Source of the DNA: Maridesulfovibrio sp.
Lineage (GTDB): Bacteria > Desulfobacterota > Desulfovibrionia > Desulfovibrionales > Desulfovibrionaceae
Assembly: GCF_963666665.1 (NCBI RefSeq)
Contig: NZ_OY762999.1
Location: 1,183,501 to 1,247,500 of the forward strand
Length of the DNA stretch: 64,000 nucleotides
Direction of reading: 5' to 3'
Of the stretch, positions 24,602 to 32,554 are shown piece after piece. The notes under the pieces were generated by a model that was given only the letters and a program-made list of their open reading frames with translations, was not told where the DNA came from and did no database searches. The translations under genes were made by a program, and so were the position numbers. Positions within the stretch are counted from its first letter, which is position 1. Every line of letters starts with the position of its first letter.

Positions 24602-25732
24602 ATGAAAAGGTTTATATCTCCGATATTATTTATCCTGATGATTGTCGGGATTGTCGGACTTTTGAAATATGAGCAGGCCGGACCTGATCCGTATTCCGGG
24701 ATGCATGAGTTACGTGCCACTGTTACCGGTGTGGATAACTCCGCTTTGGTGGAAATGGGTACTGCTCGTATCGGTGGACAGCACGTAACCGCGATTTTAA
24801 TGGAAGGTGAGGTCAAAGGTCAGACTGTCATCGGCGTTAACCAGTTAACAGGGCAGCCGGAAATGGATGAAATTTTTCATCCCGGTGATACTATCCTTAT
24901 GGCTGTGCGCATTAATGACGGTAAGGCTGTGGAAGCCCGTGCCGTAAACCAGTATCGGCAAGGCTGGGAACTGGCGCTGTTTGGTTTGTTTGTAATCATT
25001 CTGTTGATTTATGCCCGTTCAATAGGCCTTAAAGCCCTGTTCAGCTTTATCACCAGTTTTTACATTATCTGGAAATTTTTCATTCCCGGATTGCTTGACG
25101 GCGGCAATCCAATCATGCTGACCGTTGTCACCCTTACTTTGCTTACTGTGGTGATCATCACTTGTGTTGCCGGATTTTCGCGGGTTACTGTGGTGGCTAC
25201 ATTGGGGACTCTAAGCGGTTTGTTGCTGGCATTGACCCTGACACTGTTCTTTGGCGAGAAGCTGAAAATGGCGGGTATGACAGCTCCATTTGCGACTATG
25301 CTGGTCTTTTCCGGTCATTATACACTGGATCTGCTTGATATATTTTATGCTTCGGTCATTTTAGGTGCTTCAGGTGCGGCTATGGATATTGCCATGGACG
25401 TTGCCGCTTCCATGAACGAAGTTATGGATAAGAAGCCTGATATCACCCGTAATGAGCTGATCAAGTCCGGCTTCAATGTCGGGCGCATGGTTACCGGAAC
25501 AATGACCACAACATTATTGCTGGCTTACTCCGGCGGCTATCTGACTATGCTTATGCTTTTCGTAACGAAGGGAACATCTTTTACCCGTATGCTTAATTTT
25601 AAGCTGGTGGCGGCTGAGATCTTCCGAACCTTGGTCGGGAGTGTCGGGCTGGTGCTGGTGGCACCGATAACGGCAATCTTAGCAGGATTTATCTTGTGCG
25701 GATTTAATGAGATTAAAAAGACATCAAATTAA
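24602..25732 (+). CDS. YibE/F-family membrane protein
   Basis: The protein has 376 residues with one N-terminal membrane anchor (FISPILFILMIVGIVGLL), an extracytoplasmic domain at about 30-125 (TGQPEMDEIFHPGDTILM) and seven or so C-terminal helices with the YibE/F pattern (GASGAAMDIAMDVAASMNEV). The function of the family is not established. AGAGGT precedes the ATG at 24602; the frame open to 24566 runs through a terminator. It is read towards the convergent M23 peptidase gene with a shared bidirectional terminator. Confidence 0.85.
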   Translation: MKRFISPILFILMIVGIVGLLKYEQAGPDPYSGMHELRATVTGVDNSALVEMGTARIGGQHVTAILMEGEVKGQTVIGVNQLTGQPEMDEIFHPGDTILMAVRINDGKAVEARAVNQYRQGWELALFGLFVIILLIYARSIGLKALFSFITSFYIIWKFFIPGLLDGGNPIMLTVVTLTLLTVVIITCVAGFSRVTVVATLGTLSGLLLALTLTLFFGEKLKMAGMTAPFATMLVFSGHYTLDLLDIFYASVILGASGAAMDIAMDVAASMNEVMDKKPDITRNELIKSGFNVGRMVTGTMTTTLLLAYSGGYLTMLMLFVTKGTSFTRMLNFKLVAAEIFRTLVGSVGLVLVAPITAILAGFILCGFNEIKKTSN

Positions 25733-25768
25733 AAAAGTCCCGGACAGAAATTGTCCGGGACTTTTGTT
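25733..25768. terminator. Bidirectional terminator between yibE/F and the M23 peptidase gene
   Basis: A perfect 14-base-pair stem (25733-25746 with 25752-25765) has A residues on the left and TTTTGTTTT on the right, so it can stop transcripts from both sides. Confidence 0.9.
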
Positions 25769-25788
25769 TTATATTCGACCTTGTTTTT

Positions 25789-27105
25789 TTATTTCAACTT
25801 GCTGGTGATATTATTCTTGATCCAGCTTCCATCCCACCATTCCACGGGATTCACTGGTATACCGGAGCAGATGACACCGTAATGCAGGTGGTCTCCGCCA
25901 GCCATGCCGGTGGCACCGGTCTTACCGATTATCTGTCCTTTTGCGACCATATCTCCGGGCGCCACATCAATTTGGCTCAGGTGCGAGTAAAGGGTCTGAA
26001 GACCGAGACCGTGGTCGATAATGACTGCATTGCCGTAGATGCCGAAGTCTGATTCAGCAAGTACAACCCGTCCGTTGTTTGCAGCCGGAATCGGAGCCTG
26101 ACGTGTGCTGGCAAGGTCAATTCCCAGATGGGTCTGTTTGTCGATTACTTCACCTGAATAGTAGTAGCTGCGTTTGTCACCGAATCCTGCACGGGTGGCA
26201 GCATTCGGAAGTCTTTTGAAGCTGCCTTCGAACAGGAAGGTCGGGGAGGTCTCTTTAGCAACGCGATGGAGTTCCGCACGGTTTTTCTTGCGTAGCTCGC
26301 GGTTAACTTTAAGGAAGAGCTGAACCTGACTGGGCAGTCCGGGGTAATCTCCTTCAAACTGGGGCATTTTTGTATTCAGGAAACGGTCGGAGATGTTGAT
26401 CCGGTCATGGCGGTAGGTTTTACCGTTGGCATGATACCAGAATGAACCTTTGCGCACGTTGCCGGCTGCATCTTCAGCCATTAGCACCGGATTAAAATCT
26501 TTCTTGTCGGTGTAGTAAGGCATTGCGAAAAGACAGGCATAACTTCCGTCCGGCTGTTTGTAGCCCGGAAAAAAATCTTCATTAACCTGTACGCCGGTTT
26601 TGGACGGATTTTCATCTAAATTATAGATCAGCAGTCCGCAGCCGCCCTGATTGAAATTGTGGGTGGTGGATTGAACGGTAATTTTGGGAGCGATGGTATC
26701 AAGGGTGTAGTTGCCTCTGGCAATTACAGCATTGCCGCTGCCGAAACCGGCCAGGGAAGTATCCACAGCCCAAACTGCCAGTTCAAACGGCCCTTCTTTG
26801 ATCTGCTTTTTCTTAATCAGAATGTCTTCATTGTAATCGAAGGTTCCCTTGGGAAGATTTTTTTCTGTGAGAGTCAGTTTTTTCTCTCCCTGAGAAAGTA
26901 CGATTTTAACCGCCTTAAGTCCGGATTGAGTATCGCTGATATTTACGTTGATAGGGGTCTCATAGGTGACGAATCCTTTCGCCGGCGTCAAAGCTGCCTG
27001 CGGTGCTGTTGTGTCTTTATAGAGCAGGTAAGCCCCTGTGCCTATCACGGCAACGAGAATTATCAGGAGGAGAATCTGTCCGATACGACTTTTTTTCTTA
27101 GCCAT
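25789..27105 (-). CDS. M23-family metallopeptidase, membrane-anchored
   Basis: The protein has 438 residues with an N-terminal membrane anchor (about 9-28), a long extracytoplasmic region and a C-terminal M23 (LytM-type) domain. Zinc-site motifs HLGIDLA and GDHLHYGV are present, including the His of LYSHL, so it should be an active peptidoglycan endopeptidase. AAGGATATGTA precedes the ATG. The substrate cross-link is not deducible. It is monocistronic and ends in a bidirectional terminator. Confidence 0.9.
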   Translation of the reverse strand: MAKKKSRIGQILLLIILVAVIGTGAYLLYKDTTAPQAALTPAKGFVTYETPINVNISDTQSGLKAVKIVLSQGEKKLTLTEKNLPKGTFDYNEDILIKKKQIKEGPFELAVWAVDTSLAGFGSGNAVIARGNYTLDTIAPKITVQSTTHNFNQGGCGLLIYNLDENPSKTGVQVNEDFFPGYKQPDGSYACLFAMPYYTDKKDFNPVLMAEDAAGNVRKGSFWYHANGKTYRHDRINISDRFLNTKMPQFEGDYPGLPSQVQLFLKVNRELRKKNRAELHRVAKETSPTFLFEGSFKRLPNAATRAGFGDKRSYYYSGEVIDKQTHLGIDLASTRQAPIPAANNGRVVLAESDFGIYGNAVIIDHGLGLQTLYSHLSQIDVAPGDMVAKGQIIGKTGATGMAGGDHLHYGVICSGIPVNPVEWWDGSWIKNNITSKLK

Positions 27106-27248
27106 TACATATCCTTAAATTGTTTAATCGTTAGTGTCGTACATCGTTCGTACTCCCGCCCACAATAAACATAAATGGGCACATGGTTCAACCTACAACA
27201 TTGTTAAAAAAGGAACTATCTATAAGTGGTATTTGTTTCATCTATACA

Positions 27249-27266
27249 TGTATCAATTTTGTATCA
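27249..27266 (+). promoter_or_regulatory. Direct repeat upstream of the hydrogenase promoter
   Basis: TGTATCA occurs twice at an 11-base interval (27249-27255 and 27260-27266), one helical turn apart and just upstream of the -35. This layout is typical of a tandem-bound activator. The regulator is unknown. Confidence 0.4.
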
Positions 27267-27273
27267 GATATTG

Positions 27274-27301
27274 TTGACGAAAAATGCTGGAATGTGTATT
27301 T
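27274..27301 (+). promoter_or_regulatory. Candidate promoter of the hydrogenase operon
   Basis: TTGACG (27274-27279) and GTATTT (27296-27301) are 16 bases apart, giving a leader of about 80 bases before hysB. Confidence 0.45.
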
Positions 27302-27342
27302 GGTTTTAAAAAATATCGTCGCCGTGGCGGTTTTTTTTACTT

Positions 27343-27362
27343 AGTAAGGACAGTGCCTTACT
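27343..27362 (+). promoter_or_regulatory. Leader hairpin upstream of hysB
   Basis: AGTAAGG (27343-27349) pairs perfectly with CCTTACT (27356-27362). It lies shortly before the AAGGAGG ribosome site and is not followed by a U tract, so it may stabilise or control the mRNA. Confidence 0.4.
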
Positions 27363-27389
27363 ACGCCGGCAACCACCAAGGAGGTAGGG

Positions 27390-28337
27390 ATGAGTTTGAC
27401 CAGGCGAGATTTCGTGAAAATGTGCACAGGAACTGTGGCTGGATTTGGGATTTCCCAGATGTTCAACCCCAGTGTAGTGCATGCGCTGAAAAAGTTTGTA
27501 CCGAATGTTTTCTGGCTGCAGGGACAGGGCTGCACCGGTTGTTCGGTTTCCATTCTCAACTCAGTGCACCCCTCTATCGCAGAGGTTCTACTTGATGTAA
27601 TTAACCTTGATTACCATCCGACCATTATGGGTTCCGAAGGCCACGAAGCCTGGGATTTCATGATGAGTCAGGCTGAAGCTAATAAGGGCAAGTACATCGT
27701 TATCGTTGAAGGTGCCGTTCCCACAGCTGAGAACGGTCATTTCTGTATTGTCGGTGCAGATGCAAACCACAAAGAATACACCATGGCTGAAGCCACTCTC
27801 GAGATGGCCAAAAACGCTGCTGTGGTTGTTAACGTTGGTACCTGCTCTGCATACGGCGGTATCCCCGCTGCTGAAGGAAACCTTACCGGCTCCATGTCTG
27901 TAACCAATTTCCTCGCAGAAAACGGCGTGAAGACTCCCGTTGTTAACATTCCGGGCTGTCCTCCCCATCCTGACTGGATGGTAGGCACCCTCGTTGTCGC
28001 AATCAATGCCATTGAAGAAAAAGGACTGCAGGGCGGTCTGGCTGAAGTCGTTAAGATTCTTGATGACAACGGTCGTCCCAAACCTTTCTTCGGTGAGAAC
28101 ATCCATGATAATTGCCCTTATCTTGAGAAGTTCGAGAACGATGAATACGCTGAAATCTTCACTGATCCCGTTAAATGCCGTTACGAGCTGGGCTGTAAAG
28201 GCCCCAGCGCCAACTCCGATTGCTTCAAACGCAAATGGAACGGCGGCGTTAACTGGTGTGTTGAAAACTCAGTATGTATTGGCTGTGTAGAACCGGGATT
28301 CCCGGATGAAATGTCCCCCTTCTACGAAGCCGGTTAA
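27390..28337 (+). CDS. hysB: [NiFeSe] hydrogenase small subunit, Tat-exported
   Basis: This electron-transfer subunit of 315 residues has a Tat signal (SLTRRDFVKM, cleavage near VVHA at 32) that carries the folded heterodimer to the periplasm. Cluster ligands visible: proximal Cys48, Cys51, Cys152, Cys190; distal His239, Cys242, Cys263, Cys269; medial Cys278, Cys290, Cys296, Cys299. Cys290 (in GGVNWC) replaces the Pro of standard [NiFe] enzymes, predicting a [4Fe-4S] medial cluster as in [NiFeSe] enzymes. The signal has no lipobox Cys, so a soluble periplasmic enzyme is expected. AAGGAGG precedes the ATG; hysA follows after 22 bases. Confidence 0.95.
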   Translation: MSLTRRDFVKMCTGTVAGFGISQMFNPSVVHALKKFVPNVFWLQGQGCTGCSVSILNSVHPSIAEVLLDVINLDYHPTIMGSEGHEAWDFMMSQAEANKGKYIVIVEGAVPTAENGHFCIVGADANHKEYTMAEATLEMAKNAAVVVNVGTCSAYGGIPAAEGNLTGSMSVTNFLAENGVKTPVVNIPGCPPHPDWMVGTLVVAINAIEEKGLQGGLAEVVKILDDNGRPKPFFGENIHDNCPYLEKFENDEYAEIFTDPVKCRYELGCKGPSANSDCFKRKWNGGVNWCVENSVCIGCVEPGFPDEMSPFYEAG

Positions 28338-28359
28338 CCGGAAAGGAGTATAAATCCTT

Positions 28360-29898
28360 ATGTCTTCAAAATCTCATGCACCCGCCGGTAAAGACGGGAA
28401 AATTAAGATTGCCATTGATCCGGTAACCCGTATCGAAGGTCACCTTAAGGCTGAGGTCGTAGTTAAAGACGGTAAAGTAACCGACGCATGGCTCTCCGGC
28501 GGCATGTACCGTGGTTTCGAGAACATCCTTATCGGACGTGATCCCCGCGATGCAGCCCAGCTGACCCAGCGTCTGTGCGGTGTTTGCCCCACAGCTCACT
28601 CTACTGCTTCCACCCGCGCTCTTGATGATGCTTTTGGTGTTAAGCTGACCACTAACGGTCGCGTAACCAAAAACCTCATTTTCGGTGCTAACTACCTGCA
28701 GTCTCACATTCTGCATTTCTATCATCTTGCAGCTCTGGACTTCGTACGCGGTCCCGGCAAAGCTCCCTTTGTCCCCCGCTTTGAACATCCTGACCTGCGT
28801 CTTGATGAAAAAACCAACAAGGTAGCTGTTGACCAGTACGTTAAGGCTCTTGAAATCCGCCGTATCTGCCACGAAATGGTAGCTCTGTTCGGTGGTAAAA
28901 TGCCTCACGTTTCCGGTCAGGTCGTTGGTGGTGCAACTGAAATTCCGAGCAAGGAAAAGCTTGCTGAATACGCAAGCCGCTTCAAACAGGTTCAGAAATT
29001 CATTGAAGAAACCTACGTACCCACCGTTTACCTTATCGGTTCCGTCTACAAAGATCTGTTCAAGATCGGTGGCGGTTACAAAAACGCTATGGCTTACGGC
29101 GTATTCCCCATGGATGATGCTGAATCAGAATTCCTGCTCAAGCCCGGTGTTTACATCGACGGCAAAGATGCTGGTTTCGATCAGAAACTCATCAAGGAAT
29201 ACACCAAGTACGCATGGTACACTGATGAGTGTTCCGACCTTCATCCGAGCGAAGGAAAAACCATTCCGGATGTTCACAAGAAGGACGCTTACAGCTTCTG
29301 TAAGGCTTCCCGCTACAACGGCAAAGCTGTTGAAGTTGGTCCCCTTGCACGTATGTGGGTTCATAACCCCGAGCTCAGCCCCATGGGTAAAAAACAGCTC
29401 AAGGATCTCTTCGGCATCGAAGCCAAGATGTTCCGCGATCTGGGCGAAGACATGGCATTCTCCCTCATGGGCCGCCACGTTGCACGCGCAGAAGAAGCTT
29501 ACATGGTTGCAAACGCAATCCAGGATGCATGGCTCAAGGAAGTTAAGCCTGGCGAAGAAACTTACGTCAAGACTGAAATTCCTGTGTCCGCAGAAGGTCT
29601 CGGTCTTACCGAAGCACCCCGCGGTTCCTTGCTGCACTACATCAACATCAAGGATTCCAAGACTGCGAACTACCAGATGATCCCCGCGACCCTCTGGAAC
29701 AGCACCCCGCGTGATGACAAAGGTCATCGCGGTACAATCGAGGAAGCCCTCGTAGGTACTCCGGTTCCTGATCCGAAGAACCCTGTTGACATCTCAAGGA
29801 TCATTCGATCCTTTGACCCGTGACTGGGTTGTGCCGTGCACGTGCTGCACGCAGAGACCGGTGAAGAGCATGTTGTTCACGTAGGCGAAGGTTGCTAA
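28360..29898 (+). CDS. hysA: [NiFeSe] hydrogenase large subunit, selenoprotein with in-frame TGA
   Basis: This catalytic subunit binds the Ni-Fe site and interconverts hydrogen with protons and electrons in the periplasm. The N-terminal site motif is RLCGVCPTAH (Cys73, Cys76). The frame meets TGA at 29821-29823 right after SFDP, exactly where the first C-terminal nickel-binding Cys sits in [NiFe] enzymes. Reading on gives LGCAVHVLHAETGEEH and a stop at 29896-29898. So TGA is selenocysteine 488, in the motif DPUxxCxxH. The full product has 512 residues. The maturation protease should cut after His494, removing 18 residues. A SECIS-like hairpin follows the TGA. It travels with hysB on the Tat signal. 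Confidence 0.95.
29821..29859 (+). promoter_or_regulatory. SECIS-like element directing selenocysteine insertion at TGA 29821
   Basis: Directly after the TGA, CGTGCA (29835-29840) and TGCACG (29846-29851) form a perfect six-pair stem with loop CGTGC. An outer GGT/ACC (29827-29829 with 29857-29859) can extend it. The loop GU lies about 19 bases after the TGA, as in bacterial SECIS elements read by SelB. The sequence is also coding. Confidence 0.75.
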
Positions 29899-29921
29899 CG
29901 TAACGACGTTTCACTGTATAT

Positions 29922-29958
29922 AAACTCCCGGACGCAGGGTTCCTGTGTCCGGGAGTTT
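29922..29958 (+). terminator. Strong hairpin after hysA
   Basis: AAACTCCCGGAC (29922-29933) pairs with GTCCGGGAGTTT (29947-29958), with an inner CAGG/CCTG. The following U tract is poor, so partial termination or 3'-end protection with read-through to the protease gene is possible. Confidence 0.6.
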
Positions 29959-30035
29959 CCCTTTCATACGATTATGATTTATTCGTATGATGATTTTGAG
30001 GCGGAATTGTTAATAGCTTTATTTAAAACTATTAA

Positions 30036-30107
30036 GGATTCCAAAGGGGATTATCCCCTTTGGCCGCTGGAGGCGAAATCTTTCGTCAAAGGCGCGAAGC
30101 GCATCAA
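30036..30107 (+). repeat. Intergenic repeat element, copy 1
   Basis: This 72-base element has a near copy at 55101-55174. It starts GGATTCCAAAGGGG and ends GCGAAGCGCATCAA. It folds into three small hairpins: CCAAAGGGGA/TCCCCTTTGG (30041-30063), GCGAAA/TTTCGT, and GCGC/GCGC around GAA. It lies between hysA and the maturation protease gene. Confidence 0.75.
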
Positions 30108-30121
30108 CTAAGGATTTCATA

Positions 30122-30595
30122 ATGAAGAAACTGTTGGTACTTGGGATTGGTAACATTCTCCTCGGCGATGAGGGCGTCGGGGTGCATGCTGTAGAAGAAC
30201 TGAAGAAAGAAGAATGGCCCGAATACGTTCACTTAGTGGATGGCGGCACATTCACCCACGATATTTTTCATATTCTGGAAGGCTACGACGGCCTGCTGGT
30301 GCTCGATATCGTCCATGGCGGAAAGGACGGTGGCACAGTCTACTATCTTGAGGAAAAAGATATCATAGATAATGAAAAGCAGCGTTTGTCCCTGCATGAT
30401 ATTGATCTGGTCGATTCTCTGAATATGGCCGGAGCAGTAGGTAAGCGTCCGGAGATGCGTATCTTAGGCATGGAGCCTGAGAACTACACTGACTGGTCCA
30501 TGGAAATGACCGATACCTGCAAAGCTGTATTCCCCGGTTATGTTGAAAGGGCCCGTCAGGAGATCAAGCGCTTTATTGAGGAGTTTGGTCAGTAG
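30122..30595 (+). CDS. Hydrogenase maturation protease (HyaD/HybD family)
   Basis: This endopeptidase of 157 residues is of normal family length. It cleaves the C-terminal tail of the hydrogenase large subunit after nickel insertion. The family start motif is GIGNILLGDEGVG. Nickel-sensing residues align as Glu17, Asp62 (VLDIVHGG) and His92 (SLHDIDL). TAAGGA precedes the ATG. Placement downstream of hysBA points to HysA as substrate. It ends at a terminator hairpin that also forms the 3' end of the convergent gene. Confidence 0.93.
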   Translation: MKKLLVLGIGNILLGDEGVGVHAVEELKKEEWPEYVHLVDGGTFTHDIFHILEGYDGLLVLDIVHGGKDGGTVYYLEEKDIIDNEKQRLSLHDIDLVDSLNMAGAVGKRPEMRILGMEPENYTDWSMEMTDTCKAVFPGYVERARQEIKRFIEEFGQ

Positions 30596-30617
30596 GGCGG
30601 TTTGATTTTTGGTTGGA

Positions 30618-31355
30618 TTATAGATTTTGATAAACGGCAGTTCCTTTTTGGGGCTGCCGTTTTTTCTTCCCCCAAGGACAACTAGCCACACAAACCCCAC
30701 AAATATACGCCGCCACGTTTCCATAACCCGATACCTTATTTAAATGATCCACGCAGGACGATAAGTCCACGGCTTCATTGCGCGATGAATAATGCAGCAC
30801 GGTATTGACGTTTTTTATTGCTCCGGCAGGGCATGCGTCGGTGCATTTGGTGCACTTTCCGCAACGGTTTTTGATTGGCTCATCTGCCGGAATGTCTAGG
30901 TTTGTGAGGATGGTTACCAGCCGAATGCGCGGGCCGTATTGCGGAGTAACCAGTAATAATGATTTGCCTTGCCAACCTAATCCGGCATTAATTGCTACTG
31001 CTTTGTGTGAGATATAGGATATAAAGCGTTCTTCGCAGAGGATTTGGCTGGCCGGAATGGGGAGTGCTTTTCCGCCATTGTTCTGGATAAAACTGCTTAC
31101 ACGGCAGGCTATGTTGTCGAGCAGGGCATTAACACGCTGGTAGTGCTGGGAATATATTTCAGTGGGCTTATCTACAATTGTATCTATGATACCGTCAGCG
31201 AGTTGAACCGCAATTGAAATCGCTCGCGGGAAATTATCCAGCAGATCGTCCGGGCGAGTTTCCATGCCTGCCATGCGGGTCGTATCCGCCACTGCAATCA
31301 GGTCCGCTCCCCATTGCTTGGCATTCTTAAAAAGCTCTTTTTTCAGATCAGTCAT
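30618..31355 (-). CDS. QueG-like double [4Fe-4S] protein
   Basis: This protein of 245 residues resembles epoxyqueuosine reductase in its core: GLGWQGKSLLLVTPQYG followed by two cysteine clusters, CGKCTKCTDACPAGA and CGVCVASCPWG. It is shorter than full QueG (about 350 or more) and lacks the C-terminal HEAT-repeat region, so tRNA modification is uncertain. It is a soluble cytoplasmic redox protein by appearance. The C-terminus (KKKRQPQKGTAVYQNL) is encoded across the terminator of the convergent hydrogenase operon. Confidence 0.75.
   Translation of the reverse strand: MTDLKKELFKNAKQWGADLIAVADTTRMAGMETRPDDLLDNFPRAISIAVQLADGIIDTIVDKPTEIYSQHYQRVNALLDNIACRVSSFIQNNGGKALPIPASQILCEERFISYISHKAVAINAGLGWQGKSLLLVTPQYGPRIRLVTILTNLDIPADEPIKNRCGKCTKCTDACPAGAIKNVNTVLHYSSRNEAVDLSSCVDHLNKVSGYGNVAAYICGVCVASCPWGKKKRQPQKGTAVYQNL
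30633..30668 (+). terminator. Terminator after the maturation protease gene, inside a convergent coding end
   Basis: AACGGCAG and CTGCCGTT form the stem, followed by TTTTCTT. It lies within the last codons of the minus-strand gene ending at 30618. Confidence 0.75.
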
Positions 31356-31462
31356 TATTCACTCCAGATCAATAATTCTTGCTACATATGAACACAAGCT
31401 ATGGTGCCAGAGCAATCTCAATTGATATAGAATGAAATTGACATTAACCTAAAAATGTTGCG

Positions 31463-32554
31463 TTATTCCTCCACAACCTCAACCAGTTTCTTTAAAACCA
31501 GCGGAGTATTAAAATTCTCCAATACTCTCTGACGTCCCGCAGCACCCATTTTCTTTCTTAATTCAATATCAACAATCACCTTTTCCAAAGCTGCTGCCAG
31601 TTTTTCAGTATCTTCTACCGGAACAAGAATACCGGTTTCACCGTCAGCAACAACTTCAGGGTTGGAGCTAATGTTAAATCCTACTACTGGTTTCTCCAAA
31701 GTCATTGCTTCCACGAGGGCATAACCGAACCCTTCCCATAAAGACGGGAGGCAGAAAATATCCTGCGATGCATGGAAACTTTTCATGTCTTTGATGAAAC
31801 CGAGGAATGAAACTCGATCGTTTACGTCAAGTTCTGTGGCGTAGTCTTTTAATTCCTGTTCCATTTCGCCTTTTCCGGCGATGAGTATTTTGAAATTCAG
31901 GCCCTTTTCTTTGAGTATTTTTGCGCACTCGATGAGATGTTTCTGACCTTTTTGAGCGGTCAAGCGAGCCGCATTTCCGATTACTACCTCCTCATTTTCT
32001 GGAACGTAGAGCGGTGAAAAGTCCTGTTTATCGAACTCAGCTACATCGAATCCGTTGTATATCTGGCGTATTTTGCTTTCATCTATTAACGCGGAATTGT
32101 TGGCCAGAACAGTCCGCTTAGTCTCAAGGGAATTGACGATTAAACGGTCAACAACGTTCTTGAAGATGTAGCGGTTGAGGAATGAGTTCTTAACCGGAAC
32201 GGCGATTCCTCTGCGGTAAATTACGCGGTTAACCCCGGCGCGCTTGGCGGCAATTCCGCCGCTTTTGAGGTCGGAGGGCAGGGCGGTGATCAGAGTCTGG
32301 ATCTTGTTTGCTTGAAAAAAAGATTTCAAACGGCCCATTAAAACGGGATTCAGGAAGGAAAGATTACCTATCGGCTCGCTATGAAGGGTAATGCCCAGTT
32401 CGTTTTCAAGGCGGGCTTTGAGTTCTGATCTATGGTTGGTTACCACGAATACGTTGTAACCTTGATCCCGGAGGAGCAGGGAGAAGTGGTGGTTCCACTT
32501 TTCCCCGCCGCCCCAGGCTTTATTGCTATTGAAGAAGCATATGTTTTTATTCAC
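31463..32554 (-). CDS. GT4-family glycosyltransferase
   Basis: This enzyme of 363 residues has the GT-B fold. An N-terminal acceptor domain (NKAWGGGEKWNHHFSLLLRDQ) is followed by a C-terminal GT4 nucleotide-sugar domain (IGNAARLTAQKGQKHLIECA; LPSLWEGFGYALVEAMTLEKPVV, shown here as family signature). The EX7E pattern is present in EGFGYALVE. It probably adds a sugar to lipopolysaccharide or another surface glycan. The GTG start at 32554 overlaps the end of the fused sucCD gene by eight bases, so it is translationally coupled to an unrelated metabolic gene. Donor and acceptor are unknown. Confidence 0.85.
   Translation of the reverse strand: MNKNICFFNSNKAWGGGEKWNHHFSLLLRDQGYNVFVVTNHRSELKARLENELGITLHSEPIGNLSFLNPVLMGRLKSFFQANKIQTLITALPSDLKSGGIAAKRAGVNRVIYRRGIAVPVKNSFLNRYIFKNVVDRLIVNSLETKRTVLANNSALIDESKIRQIYNGFDVAEFDKQDFSPLYVPENEEVVIGNAARLTAQKGQKHLIECAKILKEKGLNFKILIAGKGEMEQELKDYATELDVNDRVSFLGFIKDMKSFHASQDIFCLPSLWEGFGYALVEAMTLEKPVVGFNISSNPEVVADGETGILVPVEDTEKLAAALEKVIVDIELRKKMGAAGRQRVLENFNTPLVLKKLVEVVEE

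Noticed and set aside
27137..27153. Direct repeat TCGTAC at 11-base interval near the M23 peptidase start
   Set aside because: Short, contains the self-complementary GTAC, and no associated promoter could be placed; chance is likely.
29821..29823. Reading TGA as the true end of hysA, giving a 487-residue protein
   Set aside because: The frame continues with the conserved nickel-binding GCAVH segment and ends 25 codons later; the upstream SFDP places the TGA exactly at the Sec position.
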